Below the pieces are notes generated by a model. The model was not told the DNA's origin and made no database searches. It saw only the letters and a program-made list of their open reading frames with translations. The translations under genes were made by a program, and so were the position numbers. A DNA stretch of 64,000 nt from CBDCME01 sp965218865 (GTDB lineage Bacteria > Pseudomonadota > Alphaproteobacteria > JAAXGF01). Shown piece after piece: positions 8,017-19,427 of the stretch; the stretch's first letter is position 1; every line of letters starts with the position of its first letter. The stretch is taken from NCBI GenBank assembly GCA_965218865.1, contig CBDCME010000004.1:3925-67924 (forward strand). Reading direction: 5' to 3'.

Positions 8017-9803
8017 CTAGCGGCGGCCGAAGAGGCGTTCGATGTCGGCGAGTTTGAGTTCGACGTAGGTCGGGCGGCCGTGGTTGCATTGACCGGAGCG
8101 CGCGGTTGCTTCCATCTCGCGCAGGAGGGCGTTCATTTCGTTGACGTTGAGCTGGCGGCCGGCGCGGACGCTGCCGTGGCAGGCGAGGGTGGAACAGACC
8201 TTCGCCAGGGATTCCTTTAGGCTCAGGGCGTCGCCGAGGTCGGCGAGGTCGTCGGCGAGGTCGCGGACGAGACCCTGGATATCGGCCTCGCCGAGCAGCG
8301 CCGGCATTTCCCGGACGACGACCGCGCCGGGTCCGAAGGCCTCGACGACGAGGCCCAGTTCGGCCAGCTCTTGGGCCCGATCCAGCAGCCGTCGGGCAGC
8401 GTCCTCGTCGAGCTCGACGACCTCGGGGATCAACAGTCCCTGACGGGCGACGCCGGTTTCCGCCAGGGCTCTCTTCATGCCCTCGTATACGAGCCGTTCG
8501 TGGGCCGCGTGCTGATCGACGATGACCAGGCCATCGCGGGTCTGGGAGACGATGTAGGTGGCGTGGAGCTGACCTCGGGCCGCCCCCAGGGGATATTCCT
8601 CCTGGAATGTGTCGGCCGGGCTTTCAAACCGTGCCGAGGGCGTCTCGAGAGAGCGATCGAGGGACCTCGGGGCCGCCGTTTCCCAGACCCCGGCGGGGGC
8701 GCTGAATCCGGTGGCGAAACCAGGTGGTGGTGCCGCCGGGTAGGGTCCCGTTTCGGGCCGCATGGCGGCGAGGGCGACGTCGCCGACGCTGGTCGCGGCG
8801 CGATGTCCGGCCGCGGCGAGGGCGCGCCGCAATCCGCCGACGATCAGGGCCCGCACCGTGGTCGAATCGCGGAAGCGGACTTCCGCCTTGGTCGGGTGAA
8901 CGTTGACGTCGACGTCCTCGGGGTCGAGATCGAGGAAAAGGGCGACCAACGGATTGCGGTCGCGGGCGAGAACGTCGGCGTAGGCGCCGCGCACGGCGCC
9001 GACGAGCAAGCGGTCGCGGACCGGCCGGCCGTTGACGAAAAGGAACTGGGCCCGCGCGGTGGCCCGGTTCAAGGTCGGCAATCCGATGTATCCGCTCAAG
9101 CGCACGCCCTCGCGCACCTCGTCGATCGCCAGGGCGTTGTCGGCGAAGTCCTTGCCCATGATCTGCCCCAGGCGGCCGAGACGCGGATCGAGCAAATCCT
9201 TTGAGCCGGGCTCGAGGCGCAGGCGCTTGCGGCCGTCGGCGACCAGGCGGAAGGCGACGTCGGGCCGGGCCATGGCGAGGCGGCTGACGACGTCCCGGGC
9301 GTGTTGGACCTCGGTCCGCGCCGATTTGAGGAACTTCAGGCGCGCCGGGGTGGCGAGGAAAAGGTCGTGAACCTCGACCCGGGTGCCGGCGGCGAGGGCC
9401 GCGGGCGCGACCCGGACTCCGGTGCCGACGTCGACCTCGATCGACCAGGCCTCCGCGGCACCGGGGGGACGGCTCGTGAGCGTCAATCGGCCGACCGAGG
9501 CGATCGAGGGCAAGGCCTCGCCGCGAAACCCCAGGGTCTCGATTCGCAGGAGATCGTCGTCGCTGAGCTTGGAGGTGGCGTGGCGCTCGATCGCCAACGG
9601 CAATTCCTCCCGCGACATGCCGCCGCCGTCGTCGGTGACGGCGATCAGGGTCCGGCCGCCGTCGTTCATGATCACCTCGACATGCCCGGCACCGGCGTCG
9701 ATCGCGTTCTCGACCAGCTCCTTGACCGCCGACGCCGGACGTTCGACCACCTCGCCGGCGGCAATGCGGTTGATCGTGGTGTCCGGCAGAACCCGAATCG
9801 GCA

Positions 9804-9804
<1 letters not shown>
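8017..9804 (-). CDS. mutL: DNA mismatch repair protein MutL
   Basis: MutL couples MutS mismatch recognition to strand incision and excision. The 595-residue protein has the GHKL ATPase motifs in order: ELVENAIDAGA (motif I, about residue 30), DDGGGM (motif II) and GFRGEALPSIASV (motif III). The C-terminal dimerisation domain contains DQHAAHERLVYEGM and ends with CNHGRPTYVEL. DQHAAHERL together with CNHGRP suggests a MutL with nuclease-type C-terminal features, though the classic DQHAx2Ex4E is only partly matched. ATG 9804 overlaps the pgi stop (TGATG), so the two are translationally coupled at the end of the long minus-strand run. Confidence 0.95.
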
Positions 9805-11105
<1,301 letters not shown>

Positions 11106-11186
11106 GGCGTATCCCGGCGGCTCAATGCGAGGACGGCAGGCAAGCGGAATAAATAGCTGAAACCGGCGCCCCGGACCACCGCGGCG

Positions 11187-12521
11187 CTATTCGGTTAATC
11201 CTTCCGGGGCGCCGACGACGACGAATACGAGCTCGTCGGGTTTGAGAAACGCGGCCGCCGCCTGGCTTACGTCCTCTCCGTCCACTGCTTCGATGAACCC
11301 GTTGCGCCGGTCGAGGTAGTCGATCCCGAGGTCATCGAGCTGGATTCCGACCAACAGGTTGGCGATCTTGCCGTTGCTATCGAGACGCAAGGGGAACGAA
11401 CCGGTGAGGAAGGTCTTGGCGTCGGCCAGCTCCGATTCGTTCGCGCCGCTATCGCGCATACGCGCGATTTCGGCCCGGATGATTTCGATCGTCTCCGCCA
11501 CCCGGGCATTCTGGGTCGCGACCCGACCGCGGTAAAGACCGGCGTGGTCGTACGTCACCAAGGAGGTGAAGATGTCGTAGGCCAAGCCCCGTTTTTCCCG
11601 GACCTCGGTGGTCAAGCGCGAGGTAAAGGAACCACCGCCAAGGATATGGTTCATGACGTAGGCGTCGTAAAACGCGGGATCCGCCCGTTTCGGCCCCCAA
11701 TGTCCGAACATCACGATGCTTTGGGGAATCTCCTGATCGACGACGACGACTTCTCCGACCGCCGCCGGAATCGCTTCCTCGAGAACAATCGGCGCCGCCC
11801 GCTCGGGAAGCGGGCCGAAGGTCTTGTCGAGGAGAGGCGCCAGGCGCGCCGCCGTCATGTCGCCGACGATGCCGATAACGAGATTAGCGCGGGCCAGCCT
11901 TTCGCCGACGAAACGGCGCAGATCGTCGATTCCGATCGCGGCCACGCTGGCGGGCGTTCCCCGGCCGGGACGACCGTAGGGATGGTCGCCAAACACGGTT
12001 TCGTACCAGGTCCGCGCGGCGATGTAATCGGGATCGGTCGACGACCGCGCCAGACCGGCGAGGATCTGGTCCCGGATGCGATCGACGGCGGCGGGTTCGA
12101 ATCGCGGCCTACTCAGGGCCAGGTGCAACATCTCGAAAGCGGCATCGACGTTATCGGTCAAGGTCTCCACTTGGCCGAAAAACGCGTCGCTGCCGGCGGA
12201 AAATCCGAGGCGCATGGTAAGATCGTCCAGGCGCGCTTGAAAGGCTTGCGAGTCGTAGCCGCCGGCGCCCTCGTCGAGGAGACCCGAAACAAGATTGGCC
12301 AGCCCCTCCTTGCCGTTGGGATCGAGCGCGGCGCCGCCGCGGTGGGCGAGGCGGAGCGAAACGATGGGGATGGCGTGCTCCTCGACCAACCAGGCCTCGA
12401 TTCCACCGGGACTGACGACCCGCTGCACCGTCGTCGCGGAGGCCGAGAACAGGCAGAGTGGAAGAACACACGTGATGACAAGGGCCAGCCTGCGCCAGCA
12501 GGCGGAACCATCGCGGCGCAT
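11187..12521 (-). CDS. M16 family peptidase-like subunit lacking the zinc motif
   Basis: This 444-residue periplasmic protein has an N-terminal signal peptide (RLALVITCVLPLCLFSASA). It has the two-lobed M16 (pitrilysin/processing-peptidase) fold, but where the active subunit carries HxxEH it reads NLVSGLLDEGAGG, so zinc ligands are absent. The C-lobe signature GGGSFTSRLTTEVREKRGLAY is intact. It is the non-catalytic partner of the upstream M16 gene, whose stop overlaps this ATG (TGATG), which implies equal expression and a heterodimer. Such pairs occur throughout alphaproteobacteria; the substrates are not known. Confidence 0.9.
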   Translation of the reverse strand: MRRDGSACWRRLALVITCVLPLCLFSASATTVQRVVSPGGIEAWLVEEHAIPIVSLRLAHRGGAALDPNGKEGLANLVSGLLDEGAGGYDSQAFQARLDDLTMRLGFSAGSDAFFGQVETLTDNVDAAFEMLHLALSRPRFEPAAVDRIRDQILAGLARSSTDPDYIAARTWYETVFGDHPYGRPGRGTPASVAAIGIDDLRRFVGERLARANLVIGIVGDMTAARLAPLLDKTFGPLPERAAPIVLEEAIPAAVGEVVVVDQEIPQSIVMFGHWGPKRADPAFYDAYVMNHILGGGSFTSRLTTEVREKRGLAYDIFTSLVTYDHAGLYRGRVATQNARVAETIEIIRAEIARMRDSGANESELADAKTFLTGSFPLRLDSNGKIANLLVGIQLDDLGIDYLDRRNGFIEAVDGEDVSQAAAAFLKPDELVFVVVGAPEGLTE

Positions 12522-13867
12522 CAGTCGTGCTCGGCCGGCAAAAGGACACCGATGACGGAGGTGTCCGGTACAATCACGGCCCTGGCCGCGGCGAGGACTT
12601 GCGCCGCCGTCACCGATTCGACGGCTTCCGGCCAGGTCTCGACGTCGTCGACCGTAAGGCCGCTCGTGAGGGCGCTCCCAAAGGCCCTGGCGGCGATGAA
12701 GAGGTCGTCGCGCGCGTAGACGGCGTCGGCGAGGAGGCGCCGCTTCACCCGATCGAGTTCTTCCTCGGTCACGCCGTCCGACAGGAGGCGCGCGATCTGG
12801 TCGTCGACCGCCGCCTCGACGGTCGCCACCTCGACCCCCGGGGCGGGGGCCGCGTAGACGATGAAAGTGGTCGGATCGGCGCTGACGTCGTCGTAGATAC
12901 TTCCTGCCAAAACCGCGATCCGTTGGTCGACGATCAAGGAGCGGTAGAGGCGGCTGGTCGGCCCGCCGCCAAGGATTTCGGACAGCACTTGCAAGGGATA
13001 GGCATGCTCGGTCGCGCCCGCCGCGCCACTGGGGGCATGAAAACTCCGCCGCCAACGGGGCTGCCGCACCCGCGGATCACGCATTTCGACACGGCGCTCG
13101 GTCCGCTGGGGCGGCTCCCGCGGACGGACGCGTTCCGGCACGGCGCGTTCCGGAATGACGCCGTAGAATTTTTCGGCGAGGGGACGCACATCCGCCGCCG
13201 TGGCGTCCCCGGAAACGATCAGAACCGCGTTGTTGGGGGCGTAGTAGCGCTGGTACCAGTCGAGGGCGCCGTCGCGGTCGAGAGTCCGAATCTCGTTTTC
13301 CCAGCCGATGATCGGTGTCCCATAGGGGTGAACCAGATATTGCACCGCGTTCAATTCCTCGGAGAACAACGACGCGGGCCGGTTTTCGACCCGCGCTCTG
13401 CGCTCCTCCAGAACCACGTCCCTCTCGGCCGTCACATCCTCCCCGTCAAGAACGAGATTGGTCATGCGATCGGCCTCCATCTCCATCACGAGCGCGAGAC
13501 GGTCCGAAGCAACCTTTTGAAAATATCCCGTGTAGTCGTATCCTGTGAATGCGTTCTCGGTGCCACCGTTGCGGGCGACGATTTCCGAAAACTTCCCGTC
13601 GGGAAAGCGCTCCGTGCCCTTGAACATCAAATGTTCGAGAAAATGCGAAATCCCCGTCCGCCCCGGGGGTTCGTCCGCCGATCCGATCCGGTACCAGACC
13701 ATGTGGACGACGACCGGCGCCCGGTGATTGGGGACGACCACGACCTGCATGCCGTTGTCGAGGGTAAAGGTTTGGGGATTGAAAACCGCCGCTCGCGCCT
13801 CCTGGGCGAGGGCGAGGAAGGCGAGCACGAGGCCGACGCAAAAGCCGGAAAAAGCGATTGGCCGCAA
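12521..13867 (-). CDS. M16 zinc metallopeptidase, catalytic subunit
   Basis: This 448-residue exported protein has a signal peptide ending near QEARA. The inverted zinc motif HFLEH lies at 75-79 (GISHFLEHLMFKGT), and the distal Glu ligand in VVLEERRARVENRP. The C-lobe carries EILGGGPTSRLYRSL. It should degrade or process peptides in the periplasm together with the overlapping inactive subunit downstream. It follows the DUF3035 lipoprotein gene by 46 bases in the ribF-to-mutL run. Length and motifs are normal for the family. Confidence 0.93.
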   Translation of the reverse strand: MRPIAFSGFCVGLVLAFLALAQEARAAVFNPQTFTLDNGMQVVVVPNHRAPVVVHMVWYRIGSADEPPGRTGISHFLEHLMFKGTERFPDGKFSEIVARNGGTENAFTGYDYTGYFQKVASDRLALVMEMEADRMTNLVLDGEDVTAERDVVLEERRARVENRPASLFSEELNAVQYLVHPYGTPIIGWENEIRTLDRDGALDWYQRYYAPNNAVLIVSGDATAADVRPLAEKFYGVIPERAVPERVRPREPPQRTERRVEMRDPRVRQPRWRRSFHAPSGAAGATEHAYPLQVLSEILGGGPTSRLYRSLIVDQRIAVLAGSIYDDVSADPTTFIVYAAPAPGVEVATVEAAVDDQIARLLSDGVTEEELDRVKRRLLADAVYARDDLFIAARAFGSALTSGLTVDDVETWPEAVESVTAAQVLAAARAVIVPDTSVIGVLLPAEHD

Positions 13868-13913
13868 CGATTACTCTCCCTCGAAACCGATTGTTTTCAC
13901 GCCCCGGACGCGC

Positions 13914-14501
13914 TCAGAAAAGGTCCTCTAGGATCGCTTTTTGGCGGCGCTTGATGACGGGGGTCGCCCCTTCCGTGGGCAGATTGCCGAGCGCAGCGTT
14001 CTCCTTGAGACGCCGCGACTCTTTGTTGGCGTCGATGACGGAGCCGAGGGCGTCCGGCGTTTGCCAAAAAACCAGGCGATCGACGAGGGAACCGTCGGTA
14101 TCCGCGAGAACCGCGTTCTCCGAGTTGATGACCTCGCGGATATCGGGTTTGGCGACGTCGGTTCCGGCCTGATCGAGCAAGGCCGATTCCCCGGCGCTAC
14201 GGTTTCCTTTTCGTTCCTGCTCCCGCGAAACCCTTTGTCCGGCGCCGGTCAGTGCCGCCTGCGCCCGCTGAACGGCACTCGATTCCTGGGGCCGCGCGGC
14301 TCCGGGATCCGGGGGCCGCAAAGCGAAATTCGGTGGGATCTCCAAAGGCGCCCGGGTGACGACCGCGAACTCGTCGGGCGAGTGTTTACCGACTCCGAAC
14401 CCGTCCTTGAGGGATTGGCACCCGGCGACGGCGAACGCCAATACGGAATAAAGGACCGCCCGGCCCAAAAAGCCCACGCCCATGGCCTGGTGACGAATCA
14501 T
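13914..14501 (-). CDS. DUF3035 family lipoprotein
   Basis: This 195-residue protein has a lipobox (SVLAFAVAGC, Cys near 28), so it is predicted to be lipidated and anchored in the envelope. The following KHSPDEFAVVTRAPLEIPP is the signature of DUF3035 proteins, found next to lspA in alphaproteobacteria. The rest is low-complexity and charged, ending KRRQKAILEDLF. The function is unknown. Its gene begins 6 bases after lspA; LspA would itself cleave the precursor. The start could also be the internal Met at residue 7. Confidence 0.85.
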   Translation of the reverse strand: MIRHQAMGVGFLGRAVLYSVLAFAVAGCQSLKDGFGVGKHSPDEFAVVTRAPLEIPPNFALRPPDPGAARPQESSAVQRAQAALTGAGQRVSREQERKGNRSAGESALLDQAGTDVAKPDIREVINSENAVLADTDGSLVDRLVFWQTPDALGSVIDANKESRRLKENAALGNLPTEGATPVIKRRQKAILEDLF

Positions 14502-14507
14502 GCCTCT

Positions 14508-15011
14508 TTACCTAACCCGTCGGCGCCGAATCGGCAAGGCATCAATTAGAATCATGCCGACGCCGAAGGTAATCGCGGCGTCGGCGAGGTTGAACGCCGG
14601 CCAGTGTTGGTACCGGCCCGGGCCGACATAAAAATCGATAAAGTCGAAGACGGCACCCGCCGGACCGATGCGGTCGATGATGTTTCCCATCGCGCCCCCG
14701 ACGATGAGGCCCAGGCCGACGGCAAGCCAACGATCGTCGGCTCGCCACAACCAGACCGAAAGCCCGATCGAAACGGCGGTGGCGAACAGCGCCCACACCC
14801 AGGGTGGCGGCGGCGCGTCTCCAAACATGCCGAAACTGATTCCCTCGTTCCAGACCTCGACGATATTGAGGAACGGCGTCAGCGCGATGAAACCCCCGTT
14901 GGCGGCCAGCCACGAGAGTGTCAATTGCTTGGTCGCCTGGTCGCAGACCACCGTCACCAGCAAGATCGTGAAGCCGAGCCGGCGTTCCGTCGGGAAATCC
15001 ACGGCCCTCAA
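14508..15011 (-). CDS. lspA: Lipoprotein signal peptidase (signal peptidase II)
   Basis: LspA cleaves the signal peptide of diacylglyceryl-modified prolipoproteins in the inner membrane. The 167-residue protein has four predicted membrane helices and both catalytic aspartates: D113 in GAMGNIIDRIG and D144 in FNLADAAITFG. The start is taken as TTG 15011, which overlaps the ileS stop; GTG three codons later is an equally good start. The overlap indicates coupling to ileS, the classic ileS-lspA arrangement. Confidence 0.94.
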   Translation of the reverse strand: MRAVDFPTERRLGFTILLVTVVCDQATKQLTLSWLAANGGFIALTPFLNIVEVWNEGISFGMFGDAPPPPWVWALFATAVSIGLSVWLWRADDRWLAVGLGLIVGGAMGNIIDRIGPAGAVFDFIDFYVGPGRYQHWPAFNLADAAITFGVGMILIDALPIRRRRVR

Positions 15012-17824
15012 CCGTCTACCGGAAACGCCGAAACGACGTCGCTACAGCGGGCGCACAGATCGTCGTTGCCGGCAATGGTTCCGACCTCGGGCAATACTCG
15101 CCAGCAACGGGCGCATTTGTTCCCTTCCGCGAGTCCCGGCACGACCCCGACTCCGGGAACGTCGGGCAGCGAAAAAGTCTCCGCCGGTGGCTCCCCCAGG
15201 TTCAGCGTCGCCCCGGAGGTGATGGCGATTTCGGCCAGATCGACGCCGCCCACCGCCGAGGCGTAATCGGAAACGGCGTAGACCGTGGGATGCGCCTCGA
15301 GACTCGATCTGATGCGCCTTTCCCGCCGCTCGACCTCCAAGGCTCCGGTGACGACGCGCCGCAGGGCCCGCACCTTCTCCCAGCGCGCGGCCAAATCATC
15401 GTCGCGCCAGTCGGAGGGCGTTTCGGGAAATAGCCGTAAATGGACGCTGTCCTCGGGGTCGGGAAAACGCGCCATCCAGGCCTCCTCGGCGGTAAAACAG
15501 AGGATCGGCGCGAGCCACGCCGTCAGCCGCGAAAACAGCGCCTCCAATACCACGCCGGCGGCGCGGCGACGGTCCGAATCGGCGCCGTCGCAGTACAGGG
15601 CATCCTTGCGAACGTCGAAATAGAAGGCCGACAGCTCGACCGCGCAGAAGTTGTGCAGCACCGTATTCAAACGGTGAAAATCGAAATCCTCGCAACAGCG
15701 CCGCACGACGACGTCGAGTTCCGCCAGGCGGTGCAGGACCCAGCGTTCGATCTCGGGCATGTCGCCGGGTGCCAGGCCCTCGCCCTCGCCAAAACCGGCC
15801 AGGTTGCCGAGGATGTAACGCAGGGTATTGCGGAGGCGCCGGTAGGCGTCGACCTGATGGCCTAGAATATCGGGGCCGATGCGCAAATCCTCGGAGTAGT
15901 CGGCGCTGACGACCCAAAGGCGCAGGATGTCGGCGCCGTAGCGATCGACGACCTGTTGCGGCGCCACGACGTTTCCCAGGGATTTCGACATTTTTCGGCC
16001 TTCGCCGTCCATCACGAAGCCATGGGTCAAGACGGCTTCGTAAGGCGCCCGCCCCCGGGTCCCGCAGGATTCGAGAAGCGAGGAATTGAACCACCCCCGG
16101 TGTTGGTCGGAACCTTCGAGATACAGCGACGCTGGCCAGGCGAGATCGTCCCGCTTCTCGAGAACGAAACTATGGGTGGCTCCGCTCTCGAACCAGACGT
16201 CGAGGATGTCGTCCAGCTTGCGGTAGGCATCGGCCGGATAGTCGTCGCCCAGGAAACGGGACAGCGGACTTGAGAACCAGACGTCCGTGCCCTCGGCCTC
16301 GACCGCCTCGGCGATCCGCTCGATCACCTTGGCGTCACGGAGCAATTCACCGGTTTCCGCGTCCACGATCGCGACGATGGGGACACCCCAGGCGCGTTGC
16401 CGCGAGATGACCCAGTCGGGACGGGATTCGATCATGCCGTAAATGCGATCGCGACCGCTTTCGGGAACCCAGCGCACCGCGGAGATCGCTTCCAGCGCCT
16501 TTTGCCGCAACCCGTTCGTCTCCATGCTGATGAACCACTGGGGGGTGTGGCGGAATATCAGCGGCGCCTTCGAACGCCAGGAGTGGGGGTAACTGTGAGT
16601 CAGCTTTCCGCGCGCGAGCAAGGTCCCGGCATCGGCGAGGGAATCGGCGACTTCGTCGTTCGCGTCCAACACGTTCCTGCCCGCGAACAGGGGCACGTGG
16701 GCCATGAAGTTTCCGTCGTCGTTCACCGTCTCCGGTACCTCGAGGCCGAACTCGAGGCCCACCACATGATCCTCGGCGCCGTGGCCGGGGGCGATATGGA
16801 CGAAACCCGTGCCTTGCTCGGTGGTGACGTGGAAGCCCGGTATCATCGGGACCTCGAAGTCGTAGCCGCGACCGTGAAAGGGGTGTCGGCAGACGGTGCC
16901 CGCCAGTTGCTCGCCCCGGAACCGCGCGACGACCTCGCAGCGCTCGATTCCGGCGCGGGCGCAGGTGTCGTCGCGCAAGGCCTCGACCACGAGCAGTTTC
17001 TCGCCGGGCACCGCGAGGCTGCTGTCGGTTGTCGCCTCGACCCGGAGGAGGACGTAGTCGTAATGGCTCCCGTAGGCAACGCCGCGGTTCCCCGGGATCG
17101 TCCAGGGCGTCGTCGTCCAGATGACGACGCTGGCGCCTTCCAGGCTCGGATCGGAGGCGGTGCCGACGCGAAAACGGACGTCGATCGTGGTCGAGGTGCG
17201 GTCGTGATATTCGACCTCTGCCTCGGCCAGGGCGGTTTTCTCGACCATCGACCACATCACCGGCTTGCTGCCCCGGTAGAGGCTGCCGTTGAGGATGAAC
17301 TTGCCGACCTCGCGGACGATCTGCGCCTCCGCTTCGTTCGTCATCGTCGTGTACGGATTTTTCCAGTCGCCGACGACACCGAGGCGCTGAAACTCGGCCG
17401 CCTGGATCTTGATCCACTTGGCGGCGAAGGCGCGACATTCCTGGCGGAACCGAACGATCGGAACGTCGTCCTTGTTCTTGCCCTTTTTCCGGTACGCCTG
17501 CTCGACCTGCCATTCGATCGGCAAGCCATGACAATCCCAACCCGGCACATAGTTCGAATCCTTCCCCAACATCTGCTGGGAGCGCGTGATCACGTCCTTG
17601 AGGATCTTGTTGAGGGCGTGGCCGATATGAATGTTGCCGTTGGCGTAGGGCGGGCCGTCGTGAAGAATGAACTTCTCGCGCCCGGCCGCGTGGGCGCGCA
17701 GCTGCCCGTAGAGATCGAAATCCTCCCAGCGCGCGAGAATTTCGGGCTCGCGTTGGGGAAGCCGCCCCTTCATCGGAAAATTCGTCTTGGGCAGCAAGAT
17801 GGTTGGGCGGTAATCGCGGATCAT
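15008..17824 (-). CDS. ileS: Isoleucyl-tRNA synthetase
   Basis: This 938-residue class I aminoacyl-tRNA synthetase charges tRNA-Ile. The HIGH signature is in GNIHIGHALNKILKD and KMSKS in GRKMSKSLGNVV. The editing domain lies between them, with its WTTTPWTIPGNRG segment. The C-terminal zinc finger reads CARCWRVLPEVG...CARCSDVV. I chose ATG 17824 (MIRDYRPTILLPKTNFPM), matching the bacterial IleS N-terminus; an in-frame extension upstream overlaps ribF and is not supported. It lies 22 bases downstream of ribF. Confidence 0.96.
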   Translation of the reverse strand: MIRDYRPTILLPKTNFPMKGRLPQREPEILARWEDFDLYGQLRAHAAGREKFILHDGPPYANGNIHIGHALNKILKDVITRSQQMLGKDSNYVPGWDCHGLPIEWQVEQAYRKKGKNKDDVPIVRFRQECRAFAAKWIKIQAAEFQRLGVVGDWKNPYTTMTNEAEAQIVREVGKFILNGSLYRGSKPVMWSMVEKTALAEAEVEYHDRTSTTIDVRFRVGTASDPSLEGASVVIWTTTPWTIPGNRGVAYGSHYDYVLLRVEATTDSSLAVPGEKLLVVEALRDDTCARAGIERCEVVARFRGEQLAGTVCRHPFHGRGYDFEVPMIPGFHVTTEQGTGFVHIAPGHGAEDHVVGLEFGLEVPETVNDDGNFMAHVPLFAGRNVLDANDEVADSLADAGTLLARGKLTHSYPHSWRSKAPLIFRHTPQWFISMETNGLRQKALEAISAVRWVPESGRDRIYGMIESRPDWVISRQRAWGVPIVAIVDAETGELLRDAKVIERIAEAVEAEGTDVWFSSPLSRFLGDDYPADAYRKLDDILDVWFESGATHSFVLEKRDDLAWPASLYLEGSDQHRGWFNSSLLESCGTRGRAPYEAVLTHGFVMDGEGRKMSKSLGNVVAPQQVVDRYGADILRLWVVSADYSEDLRIGPDILGHQVDAYRRLRNTLRYILGNLAGFGEGEGLAPGDMPEIERWVLHRLAELDVVVRRCCEDFDFHRLNTVLHNFCAVELSAFYFDVRKDALYCDGADSDRRRAAGVVLEALFSRLTAWLAPILCFTAEEAWMARFPDPEDSVHLRLFPETPSDWRDDDLAARWEKVRALRRVVTGALEVERRERRIRSSLEAHPTVYAVSDYASAVGGVDLAEIAITSGATLNLGEPPAETFSLPDVPGVGVVPGLAEGNKCARCWRVLPEVGTIAGNDDLCARCSDVVSAFPVDG

Positions 17825-17846
17825 TTGGGATTCGTCCCGGTGGCGA

Positions 17847-18821
17847 TCAAGCGGCGCTGGATCGAGCGGCGAGGCGCTGGAACCTCGGATTGGCGAGCGC
17901 CTGGCGGGCCTGCTCGCAGTCCGCCGCAATTTGCCGCCCGAGACTTTCGGCGCCGTCGAACTCCTGATCGTCGCGCAGACGCTTGGCGAAGGCGACCCGG
18001 AGGCGTTTGCCGTAGAGGTCTTCGTCGTGATCCAGGAGATGCACTTCCAACCGCATGGCACCGCCGCCGAAGGTCGCGCGGGTGCCGACGTAGGCGGCGG
18101 CGGCGTGCCAGCGGGTGCCGTTCTCGTCGGCGATCCCGGCCCAGACGGCGTAAATCCCGGAGCCGGGATTTAGGTAACCGTCCAGGCCGAGGTTCGCGGT
18201 CGGGAAACCGAGTTCGTGGCCGCGCCTGTCGCCATGGCGAACGTGGCCCTCGACTTCCCACAAGCGTCCGAGAATGAGACCGGCCTCGCCGAACTGAGCG
18301 CCCTGGATCAGGCTCCGAACCCGGGTTGACGAATACGTTTTCCCACCGCCGCCCACGGTCGCCACCTCGGTCAGCGAAAACCCCAGCTTCGCGGCGTACC
18401 GAGACAACGTCTCGACGTTGCCTCGCCGCCCCTTGCCGAAGGCGAAGTCCGGGCCGACAACCACGCCACCAACCCCGAGGCCCGCGACGAGCATGTGCAC
18501 GATAAATGCCGTGGCCGGGACCGCCGCCATTCCCGCCCCGAATCGCAGACTGAAGAGAACGTCGACACCGAGTTCCGCGAGGCGGCGAACCTTGGCCCGA
18601 AACGGCGTCAGGCGAAATGGCCCGATCGCCGGCTGGAAAAACTGGCGCGGGTGCGGCTCGAAGGTCAGGACTCCGCAGGGCGCGCCCGCGGCGCGCGCGG
18701 CCGCCGCCGCCGTCTCGATGACCTTGACGTGGCCGAGATGAACGCCGTCGAAGTTCCCGATCGCGACGATGGCGCCGCGCGCCGCCGCCTCGATGTCGTT
18801 GAAATCCCGAAATATTCGCAC
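17847..18821 (-). CDS. ribF: Bifunctional riboflavin kinase / FMN adenylyltransferase
   Basis: RibF makes FMN and then FAD from riboflavin. The 324-residue protein has an N-terminal nucleotidyltransferase domain with IGNFDGVHLGHVKVIETA and an SSTRVRSLI segment. The C-terminal riboflavin kinase domain has GRRGHELGFPTANL and NPGSGIYAVWAG, which bind ATP/Mg and flavin. GTG 18821 is the start. It is the first gene of the minus-strand run ribF-ileS-lspA-DUF3035-M16-M16-pgi-mutL, a conserved order in this bacterial group. Confidence 0.94.
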   Translation of the reverse strand: MRIFRDFNDIEAAARGAIVAIGNFDGVHLGHVKVIETAAAAARAAGAPCGVLTFEPHPRQFFQPAIGPFRLTPFRAKVRRLAELGVDVLFSLRFGAGMAAVPATAFIVHMLVAGLGVGGVVVGPDFAFGKGRRGNVETLSRYAAKLGFSLTEVATVGGGGKTYSSTRVRSLIQGAQFGEAGLILGRLWEVEGHVRHGDRRGHELGFPTANLGLDGYLNPGSGIYAVWAGIADENGTRWHAAAAYVGTRATFGGGAMRLEVHLLDHDEDLYGKRLRVAFAKRLRDDQEFDGAESLGRQIAADCEQARQALANPRFQRLAARSSAA

Positions 18822-18998
18822 GTTGGCCCCACTCGCCCACGACTGATCGGGGCGTGAATACTAGGTTTTCCGGGGTTCCGCAAGGTTGGGGATTCGCCGA
18901 AACGGCTCCGGAATGGGCCCGAATGGACGGGGAGTCCCGTAAGCGCCCCGAACTAGGTTCGAGGTTGGTTCCGAGGAGGGCGTGAGGCTCGATAAAGC

Positions 18999-19412
18999 TT
19001 ATGCTGGGACCGCCGACACCTCGATCTTCATGCCGAGCGCTCCAAATGCCACCTCGATCCGGTCGAAGCGCGAATGGTGATAAAGATCGAGCAGGCGATC
19101 CACCTGGGTTGGGTGGCATTCCATGCGGCGGGCGAGCTCTGCTTTGGTCACTTTCTCGGATCGCATCGCCCAATAAAGCTCGACCTTGGTCGAGGTCAGG
19201 GCTGGGAGGGTCACTAAAGTGCGGCCCTTCGATGGCGGCGGAATATCTTCCCGGCGAGAGATGCGTCCGGCGATCAATACCTCGAACGCATCAACAGCAT
19301 GGTAAAGCGCTTCATCCTTGGTCTCGCCATACGTGGTCAATTCGGGAAAGTCCCGGGACGTGACTAACAGAGTATCTTCGTCAGGGGTCAGTTTGACAGG
19401 GTATCTGAGCAT
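18999..19412 (-). CDS. hicB: HicB family antitoxin
   Basis: This 137-residue antitoxin has an N-terminal degraded-RNase-H-like HicB domain (LRYPVKLTPDEDTLLVTSRD, then FPELTTYGETKDEAL) that blocks HicA. The C-terminal helix-turn-helix, KVTKAELARRMECHPTQVDR, binds the operator and represses the operon. It lies 15 bases downstream of hicA, which is the toxin-first order normal for hicAB. The two palindromes upstream of hicA (19632-19670) are its likely binding sites. Confidence 0.93.
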   Translation of the reverse strand: MLRYPVKLTPDEDTLLVTSRDFPELTTYGETKDEALYHAVDAFEVLIAGRISRREDIPPPSKGRTLVTLPALTSTKVELYWAMRSEKVTKAELARRMECHPTQVDRLLDLYHHSRFDRIEVAFGALGMKIEVSAVPA

Positions 19413-19427
19413 CGTTGGGTTCCTCGT

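Noticed and set aside
16397..18277. 626-codon plus-strand open frame
   Set aside because: Antisense to ileS/ribF, both of which have complete motifs.
18860..18875. 16-bp match ACTAGGTTTTCCGGGG, also at 57562-57577
   Set aside because: Unlikely by chance, but flanking sequence does not match and no element could be defined.
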